Positions 53,844 to 64,000 of a stretch of DNA of 64,000 nucleotides are shown one piece after another. A model generated the notes under the pieces. The model was not told the DNA's origin. It searched no databases and was given only the letters and a program-made list of their open reading frames with translations. How positions within the stretch are numbered: the stretch's first letter is position 1; each line of letters starts with the position of its first letter. A program made the position numbers and the translations under genes. The stretch comes from Cyanobium sp. FACHB-13342 (GTDB taxonomy: Bacteria > Cyanobacteriota > Cyanobacteriia > PCC-6307 > Cyanobiaceae), in assembly GCF_014697415.1 (NCBI RefSeq), contig NZ_JACJRT010000009.1, forward strand, positions 62,001 to 126,000, given 5' to 3'.

Positions 53844-54376
53844 GGCTCTGGGCGAAGCAGATAGACCCCTTCCTCTCCGTCGATGGCCTGCAGACACAGC
53901 TGGATCGATTCCTGACGCCGGGTGGGCACCACCCGACCGCAGAAATCGGGCTGAATCGGCAACTCCCGATGGCCCCGATCCACCATGGCCAACAGGCTCA
54001 CCCGCTTCGGCCGGCCCCAGGCCTGCAGGGCCTCTAGGGCCGCTCGCACGGTGCGCCCGGTGAAGATCACGTCATCCACCAGCACCACCTGGCGTCCATC
54101 GAGGGTCACAGGCAAGTCGGTGGGTTGGCCCAGCCGGGTGCCCACCCGTTCCAGATCATCCCGGTGAAAGGTGGGATCCACCGTGCCCTGGTCAATCGGA
54201 TGGCCCGTCATCGCCGCCAACCTCTGGGCCAGGACCTCAGCCAGCGCCACGCCCCGGGTCGGGATGCCAAGCAACAGCAGCGAGCGGCTGTCGATGGCAC
54301 TTTCCAACACCTGGGAGGCCAGGCGATCAAGGGTGCGGCCGAGATCCAGGGCGGAGAGCAACTCAAGCCGGTGCAT
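53840..54376 (-). CDS. pyrR: Bifunctional pyr operon regulator / uracil phosphoribosyltransferase PyrR
   Basis: PRTase-fold protein of 178 residues. The PRPP-binding motif VVLVDDVIFTGRTVRAAL is diagnostic, preceded by LLLLGIPTRGVALAEVLAQRL and followed by VDRGHRELPIQPDFCGR. In Bacillus PyrR binds pyr mRNA to cause attenuation; in cyanobacteria this role is unproven, and no pyr operon with a leader is adjacent here. The ATG at 54376 (MHRLELLSALDL) gives the family length; the frame stays open to 54511. It diverges from gpmI. Confidence 0.93.
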   Translation of the reverse strand: MHRLELLSALDLGRTLDRLASQVLESAIDSRSLLLLGIPTRGVALAEVLAQRLAAMTGHPIDQGTVDPTFHRDDLERVGTRLGQPTDLPVTLDGRQVVLVDDVIFTGRTVRAALEALQAWGRPKRVSLLAMVDRGHRELPIQPDFCGRVVPTRRQESIQLCLQAIDGEEGVYLLRPEP

Positions 54377-54513
54377 CGGTTCAGCCACGGATGAAGAGAC
54401 TCGGCGAATCGGCCTAGGACAACCAGTGTGGCCAAAGCCTGACCCGGCCGGGATCAGGCGGGATCGCCGCACAATCGCACTGTAGGTTGGGCTTGGCAGG
54501 CGTTGAATCAACG

Positions 54514-54545
54514 TCGCTAGGCGAGTCGGTCGCTAGGTGAGACGG
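54514..54545 (+). repeat. Imperfect 16-base tandem repeat at the gpmI start
   Basis: Two adjacent 16-base units, TCGCTAGGCGAGTCGG (54514-54529) and TCGCTAGGTGAGACGG (54530-54545), differ at two positions. The second unit contains the GTG used as the gpmI start; the first has GCG there. Confidence 0.8.
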
Positions 54546-56204
54546 GTGACAGCATTTCCCTCCCAGCAGCAATTCACCCTGTCCGAAGGGCCCTCTCCCA
54601 CGTTCCGGGACGCCTCCGCTATTGCTCCGGTCGTTCTCGCCATTCTGGATGGCTGGGGCTACAGCCATGAGGCCGAACACAACGCCATCCGGGCCGCCAA
54701 CACCCCGGTGATGGATGCCCTCTGGCATGCCTACCCCCACACCCTGATCGAGGCCAGCGGCGGCGCCGTCGGCTTGCCCGACGAGCAGATGGGGAACTCC
54801 GAGGTGGGCCATCTCACCATCGGCTCCGGCCGGATCATTCGTCAGGAGTTGGTGCGGATCAGCCAGGCCGTCAAGAACGGCAGCATCGCGGACAACCCCG
54901 CCCTCAATGCCCTCGCCGACGGCCTGCACCATCGGGCCGGCACCCTGCACCTGATTGGCCTCTGCTCCGACGGGGGGGTACACAGCCACATCAAACACCT
55001 GGGCGGTCTGCTGAGCTGGGCCGCCGCGCGAGGCCTCGACGACGTGTGCGTGCACGTGATCACCGATGGCCGGGATACCGACCCGAGCAGCGCACCGCGG
55101 TTCGTCACCCAGGTGCAAGAGCAGATCAACCGGGCGGGTGTGGGCCGCATCGCCACCCTCTGCGGCCGCTACTGGGCGATGGACCGCGACAACCGCTGGG
55201 ACCGTACGGAAAAGGCCTACCGCCTCTACACCGAACCGGCGCCCATCTCCGAACTGAGCCCGGTCAACGCCATCCACGCCTCCTACGCCAAGGAGATCGG
55301 CGATGAGTTCCTCGAACCGGTGCGTCTGGCGGAGGGGCTGATCAAGGCCGGAGACGGTGTGGTGTGTTTCAACTTTCGGCCCGACCGGGTGCGGCAGCTG
55401 ATCCGGGCCCTGGTGCTGAGCGAATTCGATGGCTTTCCCCGGGAACCCATCAGCCCGATCGATGTGGTCACCTTCACCCAATACGAAAAAGGGCTGCCCG
55501 TAGCGGTCGCCTTTCCCCCGGAATCCCTCGACGGGCTGCTGGGGCAGGTGGTGTCAGAGGCGGGACTGCGTCAGTTCCGCACCGCCGAAACGGAGAAATA
55601 TCCCCACGTCACCTATTTCATGAACGGGGGCATTGAGCAGGCCTTCCCCGGCGAAGACCGGCACCTCGTGCCCTCGCCGAGGGTGGCCACCTATGACCAG
55701 TCCCCCGCCATGTCGGCGGGCCAGCTCACGGACAGCTGCATCGCCGCGATCCAGAAAGGCGTCTACGCCCTAGTGGTGATCAATTACGCCAACCCTGACA
55801 TGGTGGGACACACCGGCAAGATGGAGGCCACCACGGAGGCCATCACCACCGTGGACACCTGTGTCGGGAGGCTGATGGAGGCCACCAACCGCATGGGAGG
55901 GACCCTGTTGATCACGGCCGACCATGGCAATGCCGAGGTGATGGAAGGGCCCGATGGCCGGCCCTGGACGGCCCACACCACCAACCCGGTGCCCGTGATC
56001 CTGGTGGAGGGTGAGAAGCGCAAACTGCCCGGCCATGGCACCAATGTGGTGCTGCGCGACAGCGGCGGACTCGCAGACATCGCTCCCACCCTGCTGGAAA
56101 TCCTCCACCTGCCCAAGCCAGCCACCATGAGCGGCGAGTCGCTGATCCTGCCGGCCGCGACCACCGCGGACACCAACCGCATCCCCCAGAGCCTGGGCGT
56201 CTAG
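54537..56204 (+). CDS. gpmI: Cofactor-independent phosphoglycerate mutase
   Basis: Mn-dependent iPGM (555 residues) that interconverts 3- and 2-phosphoglycerate. The N-terminal metal region [19 protein letters not shown], the catalytic Ser in [27 protein letters not shown] and the C-terminal [10 protein letters not shown] are the family signatures. Start choice is unclear: GTG at 54537 lies in a tandem repeat, and GTG at 54546 is also in frame; the conserved protein starts about 25 residues later. secG follows 25 bases downstream and may be co-transcribed, a common linkage in cyanobacteria. Confidence 0.96.
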   Translation: MRRVTAFPSQQQFTLSEGPSPTFRDASAIAPVVLAILDGWGYSHEAEHNAIRAANTPVMDALWHAYPHTLIEASGGAVGLPDEQMGNSEVGHLTIGSGRIIRQELVRISQAVKNGSIADNPALNALADGLHHRAGTLHLIGLCSDGGVHSHIKHLGGLLSWAAARGLDDVCVHVITDGRDTDPSSAPRFVTQVQEQINRAGVGRIATLCGRYWAMDRDNRWDRTEKAYRLYTEPAPISELSPVNAIHASYAKEIGDEFLEPVRLAEGLIKAGDGVVCFNFRPDRVRQLIRALVLSEFDGFPREPISPIDVVTFTQYEKGLPVAVAFPPESLDGLLGQVVSEAGLRQFRTAETEKYPHVTYFMNGGIEQAFPGEDRHLVPSPRVATYDQSPAMSAGQLTDSCIAAIQKGVYALVVINYANPDMVGHTGKMEATTEAITTVDTCVGRLMEATNRMGGTLLITADHGNAEVMEGPDGRPWTAHTTNPVPVILVEGEKRKLPGHGTNVVLRDSGGLADIAPTLLEILHLPKPATMSGESLILPAATTADTNRIPQSLGV

Positions 56205-56229
56205 CCTGCGCTCACCAGGGGAGGAACCT

Positions 56230-56460
56230 TTGATCACGTCGGTGTTGTCTTGGGTGTGGATCGGCAGCGGTGTGCTGCTGATCATCAGCGTGCTGCTGCA
56301 TAGCCCCAAGGGTGACGGCATGGGCGGGCTTGCCGCCAGTGGTGGCTCGATGTTCACCAGCGCCCGCAGCGCCGAAGCCACCCTCAACCGCATCAGCTGG
56401 ACCCTTCTGGCCATCTTTCTCGGACTGGCCGTGGTGCTGAGCGCCGGCTGGCTGAACTGA
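56230..56460 (+). CDS. secG: Preprotein translocase subunit SecG
   Basis: Small inner-membrane subunit of SecYEG, 76 residues, with two transmembrane helices (about 5-22 and 54-72) and the conserved linker LLHSPKGDGMGGLAASGGSMF. The TTG at 56230 follows AGGGGAGGAACC, a good ribosome site. It lies between gpmI and msrB on the plus strand. Both msrA and msrB in this window carry export signals. Confidence 0.93.
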   Translation: MITSVLSWVWIGSGVLLIISVLLHSPKGDGMGGLAASGGSMFTSARSAEATLNRISWTLLAIFLGLAVVLSAGWLN

Positions 56461-56467
56461 GCCAACG

Positions 56468-56965
56468 ATGTCGATGCCGCGCCGCAATCTGCTGGTGGCC
56501 CTGGGATCCAGCCTCGGCGCCTTTTTCAGCGGAACCTCCCGAGCCAACGCCGCTGCCAAGGCCCAGGATCCAACCTGGCAGCTCAGTGATGCCGCCTGGA
56601 AACAGCGCCTGAGCCCCGCCGCCTATCAGGTGCTGCGCCGGGAGGGCACGGAACGCCCCTTTTCCAGCCCCCTGAACAGCGAAAAGCGCCCCGGCACGTT
56701 CGTCTGCGCCGGCTGCTCCCTGCCCCTGTTCAGTTCCAAGGCGAAATACGAGAGCGGCACGGGCTGGCCCAGCTTCTGGCAGCCCCTGCCCAACGCCATC
56801 GCCACCCAGGTGGATTTCAAACTGCTCGTCCCCCGCACCGAATACCACTGCCAGCGCTGCGGCGGCCACCAGGGTCATGTGTTCGGCGACGGCCCCAAGC
56901 CCACCGGCAAGCGCTACTGCAACAACGGTGTGGCCCTGACCTTCAAACCCACAGCCAACAGCTAG
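56468..56965 (+). CDS. msrB: Exported peptide methionine sulfoxide reductase B
   Basis: Reduces methionine-R-sulfoxide; 165 residues. Zinc is bound by Cys80/Cys83 (CAGC) and Cys128/Cys131 (CQRCGGH); the catalytic cysteine is Cys151 in KRYCNNG. The substrate pocket TGWPSFW is present. Residues 1-27 are a signal: MSMPRRNLLVALGSSLGAFF with paired arginines close to a Tat pattern, then a likely cleavage near ANA. It begins 7 bases after secG. Its start context and overlap with the convergent amt end (3 bases apart) fit a compact unit. Confidence 0.93.
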   Translation: MSMPRRNLLVALGSSLGAFFSGTSRANAAAKAQDPTWQLSDAAWKQRLSPAAYQVLRREGTERPFSSPLNSEKRPGTFVCAGCSLPLFSSKAKYESGTGWPSFWQPLPNAIATQVDFKLLVPRTEYHCQRCGGHQGHVFGDGPKPTGKRYCNNGVALTFKPTANS

Positions 56966-56968
56966 GCG

Positions 56969-58237
56969 TCACACCGTGAATTCGGTGTTGTAGGCCTCCT
57001 CGCCATGGGCATTGATGTCGAGGCCCTGGCGTTCATCGCTCTCACTGGCCCGCAGCGGCATCACCATTCTCAGGGCTTGGAGGATCACGAACGTGCCCAC
57101 CCCCACCCACAGCAGGGTGAACCCAGCGGCCTTGAGCTGAATCCATAGCTGTGCCGCGTGTCCAGCCACCAGCCCATCGGCACCGGCAGGGTTCACGGCC
57201 TTCACTGCGAACACACCCGTCAGCACGATGCCAAGCAATCCCGCCACGCCGTGCACCGGCAGAACATCAAGGCTGTCATCCAGGCCGGAGCGGTTCTTGA
57301 GCTGCAGGGCCCAGTTGCTCACCAGCGCCGCCGCGAAACCGATCAGCAAGGCACTGATCGGGCTCACAAAACCCGCTGCTGGGGTGATCGCCACGAGGCC
57401 CGCCACCGCGCCGGTGGCCACACCCACCGCCGTTGGCTTACCGCGTTGGAGAGTTTCGATCACCATCCAGCCCAACGCTGCCGCCGCGCCGGCGGAATTG
57501 GTGGTGAGGCAGGCCAAGGACGCGAGATTGCCGGCCACCAGGCCACTGCCACCGTTAAAACCAAACCAACCGAACCACAGCAGACCAGCGCCGAGCAGGA
57601 TGAAGGGCACGTTGTGGGGCGGCGAGTTGTGGGCGGGATAGTTGCGGCGTCGCCCGACGACTGCTGCGGTGACCGCAGCCCCCACACCAGAGGCCATCTC
57701 CACCACCAGCCCACCGGCAAAGTCAAGGGCACCGAGGCCCTCAGGCCCCAGAAAACCACCAGGCCCCCACACCATGTGCGCGAGGGGCAGGTAAACGAAG
57801 CTGCTCCAGAGGAGCACAAAGGCCAGCCAGGCCCGGAAGTTCATGCGCTCGACCACCGCACCGGAGATCAGCGCCGGCGTGATGATCGCGAAGGTGAGTT
57901 GGAAGAAGGCCACCGCTCCCTGACTGAGCTGACCATCGCCATAGGGAGCCGACCAGTTGCTGAGGCCCGCCCACTGCAGCCCGCCAATGAAGGGAGCCCA
58001 CACTCCCTGGCCAGGCGAGAAGGCCAGGCTGTAGCCAAACAGCACCCAGAGCACGCTCACCAGACCCATGGCGGCAAAGCTCATCACCATCGTGTTCAGC
58101 ACATTGCGGCTGCGCACAAAGCCGGCGTAAAAAAGGGCCAGGGCGGGCGTCATCATCAGCACGAGCGCAGCGCTGGTGAGCACAAAGCCGTTATTGGCAC
58201 TGCGAAGGGCCGGATCAACCAGCAGAAGAAACGGCAT
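56969..58237 (-). CDS. amt: Ammonium transporter, Amt family
   Basis: Trimeric ammonium channel, 422 residues with 11 membrane helices. Conserved features include PALALFYAGFVRSRNVLNTM, DFAGGLVVEMASGVGA, the twin pore histidines in HNVPFILLGAGLLWFGWFGFN and in VLPVHGVAG, and a C-terminal cytoplasmic tail ending NTEFTV. The ATG at 58237 follows an N-terminal hydrophobic start MPFLLLVDPALRSANNG. The frame is open upstream into groL antisense DNA. An NtcA-type site lies 60 bases upstream, fitting induction in low nitrogen. Confidence 0.96.
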   Translation of the reverse strand: MPFLLLVDPALRSANNGFVLTSAALVLMMTPALALFYAGFVRSRNVLNTMVMSFAAMGLVSVLWVLFGYSLAFSPGQGVWAPFIGGLQWAGLSNWSAPYGDGQLSQGAVAFFQLTFAIITPALISGAVVERMNFRAWLAFVLLWSSFVYLPLAHMVWGPGGFLGPEGLGALDFAGGLVVEMASGVGAAVTAAVVGRRRNYPAHNSPPHNVPFILLGAGLLWFGWFGFNGGSGLVAGNLASLACLTTNSAGAAAALGWMVIETLQRGKPTAVGVATGAVAGLVAITPAAGFVSPISALLIGFAAALVSNWALQLKNRSGLDDSLDVLPVHGVAGLLGIVLTGVFAVKAVNPAGADGLVAGHAAQLWIQLKAAGFTLLWVGVGTFVILQALRMVMPLRASESDERQGLDINAHGEEAYNTEFTV

Positions 58238-58269
58238 GGGGGCCTCGGCGTTGGCGGCACGAAAGCGGC

Positions 58270-58311
58270 AACCTGCCCAGCCACCCAGATGGATCTGGTA
58301 GCAACGGCTAC
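58270..58311 (-). promoter_or_regulatory. NtcA-type nitrogen promoter upstream of amt
   Basis: On the minus strand, GTA-N8-TAC (GTAGCCGTTGCTAC, 58311-58298) matches the NtcA consensus exactly. After 22 bases comes CAGGTT (58275-58270), one base from the TAN3T -10 element that class II NtcA promoters carry at this spacing. The predicted transcript would start about 7 bases later, leaving a leader of about 25 bases before the amt ATG at 58237. Confidence 0.75.
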
Positions 58312-58361
58312 CGATGCAGCGCGATTGGTGGCAACTGATACAGCTGACCGGCGTGGCCCAT

Positions 58362-58387
58362 AAAAAAAGGAGGGCAAAGCCCTCCTT
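58362..58387 (-). terminator. Rho-independent terminator of groES-groL
   Basis: On the minus strand AAGGAGGGC - TTT - GCCCTCCTT followed by a T run (the A run at 58362-58366 on the plus strand). The 9-bp stem lies about 46 bases after the groL stop. Confidence 0.92.
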
Positions 58388-58433
58388 GAACGGAATCTGC
58401 AGGATCGAACCCGAACAGAGATCTCGATCGAGA

Positions 58434-60122
<1,689 letters not shown>

Positions 60123-60157
60123 TCACAACGGGTGATCACTCGGTGCGCTCGGTTGGC

Positions 60158-60469
60158 TCAGTTGACGATGGCCAGGATGTCCTTCTCGGAGAGCAGCACG
60201 AATTCGTCGCTGCCGAGCTTGATGTCGGTGCCGGCGTACTTGCTGTAAAGCACCTTGTCCCCCACGCTGACCTCCGGAGCCTGACGGCTGCCGTCGTCGT
60301 TGCGCTTTCCGGGACCGATCTGAACCACCTCGCCCACCTGGGGCTTTTCCTTGGCGGTGTCGGGCAGCAGGATGCCGCCGGCGGTTTTCTCCTCCGACTC
60401 CGACACCTTGATGAAAATGCGGTCTCCGAGGGGCTTAACCGTGGAGACGCTGAGAGAAACAGCAGCCAT
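60158..60469 (-). CDS. groES: Co-chaperonin GroES
   Basis: Heptameric lid of GroEL, 103 residues. Conserved text: [19 protein letters not shown], the mobile loop [18 protein letters not shown], and [33 protein letters not shown] in parts. The ATG at 60469 gives the normal length; the frame is open to 60511. CIRCE lies 76 bases upstream, so the leader includes the operator. Confidence 0.97.
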   Translation of the reverse strand: MAAVSLSVSTVKPLGDRIFIKVSESEEKTAGGILLPDTAKEKPQVGEVVQIGPGKRNDDGSRQAPEVSVGDKVLYSKYAGTDIKLGSDEFVLLSEKDILAIVN

Positions 60470-60545
60470 GGATGAATTGCGACAGCAGCGACATGGCGCC
60501 AAAGACGCCACAGAACAGCGAGCGGGAGTGCGCCGAAGCGGCGAA

Positions 60546-60572
60546 TTAGCACTCAGGCCCGTTGAGTGCCAA
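60546..60572 (-). promoter_or_regulatory. CIRCE operator (HrcA site) of groESL
   Basis: The inverted repeat TTAGCACTC (60546-60554) - 9 bases - GAGTGCCAA (60564-60572) matches the CIRCE consensus TTAGCACTC-N9-GAGTGCTAA except for one base in one arm. Its place upstream of groES fits repression by HrcA; hrcA is not in the window. Confidence 0.92.
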
Positions 60573-60677
60573 CTTATGCGGGCACCCGGCGCTCCCGCCA
60601 GGCCTGGCCTGTGCGGGTGACCGAACCCCCCACTACGTCCTTTCCAGACTGGTCAAGGGCGCCAGGCGCAGTGGTAA

Positions 60678-62198
<1,521 letters not shown>

Positions 62199-62227
62199 TC
62201 CCCTCCCCGTTCTGAGGACCTCCCCCC

Positions 62228-62635
62228 ATGAGTCTCACCCTGCGCGTTCTGGCCCCTGATCAGAGCGTTTTTGATGGAACCGCCGAAGAGGTGATCCTGC
62301 CCAGTACCACGGGTCAGGTGGGCATCCTGCCCGGGCACGTCACCATGCTGGCCGCCCTGGACACCGGCGTGATGCGCCTGCGCTCCGGCGGCAACTGGTC
62401 CACGATCGCCCTGATGGGCGGCTTCGCCGAAGTGGAAGCGGACGAAGTCACTGTGTTGGTGAACGGCGCCGAGCTGGGCAGCAGCATTGATGCCAACGCC
62501 GCTGAAGCCGCCTTCGAAGCGGCCCAGAGCGCCGCAGCCACCTTTGAGGGCCAGGCCAACAGCCCCGAAAAGGTGAAGGCCCAGCAGGCCCTCGCCGCCG
62601 CCCGCGCCCGATTCCAGGCCACCAAGGCTGGCTAA
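62228..62635 (+). CDS. atpC: ATP synthase F1 subunit epsilon
   Basis: Epsilon subunit of F1, 135 residues, which helps control ATP hydrolysis. The N-terminal beta-barrel (SLTLRVLAPDQSVFDGTAEEV, GQVGILPGHVTMLAALDTG, GGFAEVEADEVTVLVNGAEL) and the C-terminal helical hairpin (about 90-135) are complete. It begins 29 bases after atpD, with the GAGGACC ribosome site. A terminator follows it. Confidence 0.97.
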   Translation: MSLTLRVLAPDQSVFDGTAEEVILPSTTGQVGILPGHVTMLAALDTGVMRLRSGGNWSTIALMGGFAEVEADEVTVLVNGAELGSSIDANAAEAAFEAAQSAAATFEGQANSPEKVKAQQALAAARARFQATKAG

Positions 62636-62703
62636 AGGCCGAAAACTCCAGGAGCTAGCTGCCCCCATACGGCCCCATCCCGTACCAGAAAGCCCCTCCT
62701 CCC

Positions 62704-62726
62704 AAGCGCCCCCCAGGGCGCTTTTT
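62704..62726 (+). terminator. Rho-independent terminator of atpD-atpC
   Basis: Stem AAGCGCCC (62704-62711) with GGGCGCTT (62716-62723), loop CCCA, then TTT. It lies about 70 bases past the atpC stop. A perfect palindrome GGATCGATCC (62746-62755) follows it. Confidence 0.82.
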
Positions 62727-62762
62727 CATGGACCTTTGATGGATTGGATCGATCCATCCCAC

Positions 62763-62811
62763 CGCCCCACGCGGGGGCAGACCCACAAAAAAGCGCCCCA
62801 CGCGGGGGCGC
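62763..62811. repeat. Direct repeat of a hairpin-forming GC-rich unit; the second copy acts as the PSRP-3 terminator
   Basis: The 15-base unit GCCCCACGCGGGGGC occurs at 62764-62778 and 62795-62809. Each copy can fold on itself (CCCC/GGGG arms). On the minus strand the second copy, extended to GCGCCCC/GGGGCGC (62793-62799 and 62805-62811), is followed by TTTTTT (A run 62787-62792), so it should terminate the PSRP-3 gene. Confidence 0.75.
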
Positions 62812-62836
62812 ACTGTGGATTGGGCAGCCCCGGCAA

Positions 62837-63337
<501 letters not shown>

Positions 63338-63378
63338 TCAAACAACTAACCTACCAGCCGCCCTGCCGGCCCCCGGCC

Positions 63379-64000
63379 ATGGCCCTGCGCCTGTTTCTCG
63401 ATTCGGCCGACCCGCAGGCCTGGCAGCAGTGGTTGCCCAGCGGGCTCTTCCACGGGGTCACCACCAACCCCACCCTGCTGCACCGGGCCGGCCAGCCCTG
63501 CAGCCTGGAGGGGCTGGCCCAGCTCGCCCCCGTGGCCCTGGCCCACGGCATCCAGGAACTGCACCTGCAGGCCTGGGGCCCCTCCGCCGCCGACATGCTG
63601 CACTGCGGCCGGGCCCTGGCAGCCCTGGCCCCGGGCCGGATTGCGGTCAAACTGCCCGTGACCCCGCAGGGCGCGGCGGTGGCCCGCCACCTGGTGGGCG
63701 ACGGCATCCCCATCACCTTCACCGCCTGCTACGAGCCCCACCAGGTGCTGATCGCCGCGGCCCTCGGGGCTGCCTACATCGCCCCCTACCTGGGCCGGAT
63801 CAACGACCAGGGGCGCGACGGGGCCGCCGCGGTGATCGCCATGCAGCGGAGCCTGTCGGGTCTGGGCTCCAGTGTCCGGCTGCTGGTCGCCAGCCTGCGT
63901 CAGCCGGGCGAACTCAGCCAACTGGCCGCTGAAGGCCTGAACACCTTCACGATCAGTGCCGACCTGGCTGCGGCCTTAGTGCACTGTGACGCCACCGAAG
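63379..64000 (+). CDS. Transaldolase / fructose-6-phosphate aldolase family protein, 5' part, runs off the window
   Basis: About 207 N-terminal residues of a TIM-barrel class I aldolase. The start MALRLFLDSADPQAWQQWL and GLFHGVTTNPTLLHRAG (substrate-phosphate and Asn region) match short transaldolases (TalC) and fructose-6-phosphate aldolases. The Schiff-base Lys is in RIAVKLPVTPQG, then ITFTACYEPHQVLIAAALGAAYIAPYLGRI follows in two blocks. Short TalC proteins are about 215 residues, so little is missing. True transaldolase activity in the pentose phosphate pathway versus aldolase activity cannot be separated by sequence. ATG at 63379, 65 bases from the divergent PSRP-3 start. Confidence 0.88.
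   Translation, partial: MALRLFLDSADPQAWQQWLPSGLFHGVTTNPTLLHRAGQPCSLEGLAQLAPVALAHGIQELHLQAWGPSAADMLHCGRALAALAPGRIAVKLPVTPQGAAVARHLVGDGIPITFTACYEPHQVLIAAALGAAYIAPYLGRINDQGRDGAAAVIAMQRSLSGLGSSVRLLVASLRQPGELSQLAAEGLNTFTISADLAAALVHCDATE

Overview
The window is chromosomal DNA of a high-GC unicellular cyanobacterium, most like the Cyanobium / Synechococcus (alpha-picocyanobacteria) lineage. The markers are photosystem II cytochrome c550 (psbV), plant-type ferredoxin (petF), the ferredoxin-thioredoxin reductase variable chain (ftrV), the plastid-like ribosomal protein PSRP-3/Ycf65, a PSII S4-domain protein, a DgdA-like galactolipid glycosyltransferase, NblS, a complete kaiABC clock, and several small families found mainly in cyanobacteria (DUF1825, DUF1818, DUF2811). 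GC is high and genes are tightly packed, often overlapping by 1-4 bases. I see no insertion sequence, prophage, CRISPR array, integrase or rRNA operon; one tRNA gene (Val, GAC) is present. The genus is inferred from gene content and order, not from a database search.

Layout. 1-3489: pyruvate dehydrogenase E2 start (partial), a YlqD-like coiled-coil protein, an acyl-activating enzyme and lipB, all minus. 3544-8189: plus-strand run lrtA/hpf, deoC, recO, MFS transporter, GT4 glycosyltransferase. 8175-11575: minus-strand ICL/PEP-mutase-like enzyme, pyrF, tyrS, DUF1825. 11692-15567: LuxR-type regulator, helix-hairpin-helix protein, GIY-YIG protein, pepA, small membrane protein. 15575-23981: a long minus-strand envelope block (hypothetical, purC, omp85/bamA, lpxC, fabZ, lpxA, lpxB, exported msrA). 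24135-27433: purD and nblS. 27446-30330: kaiC, kaiB, kaiA on the minus strand, divergent from rplU-rpmA (30531-31225).

31296-42282: methyltransferase, a YhhQ-type transporter, truB, a YebC-type regulator, two overlapping exported DUF1254/DUF1214 proteins (the most accessory-looking piece), nagB, a SpoIID-domain protein, rnz, psbV, a hypothetical and petF. 42424-50955: prmA-serA, a membrane protein, the PSII S4 protein, an orphan prepilin, tRNA-Val, murD, an EVE-domain protein, a membrane protein, DUF2811, a 337-base gap with a structured element, DUF1818 and rpoZ. 51019-64000: short Hsp70-like protein, hypothetical, ftrV, pyrR, gpmI, secG, exported msrB, amt behind an NtcA-type site, groL-groES behind a CIRCE operator, atpD-atpC, PSRP-3, and the start of a transaldolase-family gene.

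How it fits together. Most of the window is core photoautotroph housekeeping: lipid A and outer-membrane assembly (bamA-lpxC-fabZ-lpxA-lpxB), purine and pyrimidine synthesis (purC, purD, pyrF, pyrR), photosynthetic electron transfer and ATP synthesis (psbV, petF, ftrV, atpDC), nitrogen uptake (amt), and timing/light control (kaiABC, nblS, lrtA). I found no convincing new defence or mobile system. The best leads are the regulator + HhH + GIY-YIG cassette (11692-13726), the tandem DUF1254/DUF1214 pair (34696-37619), the long KaiB tail and codon/GC dips in the kai genes, the NtcA-type promoter of amt, and a structured RNA or terminator near 50129-50165.
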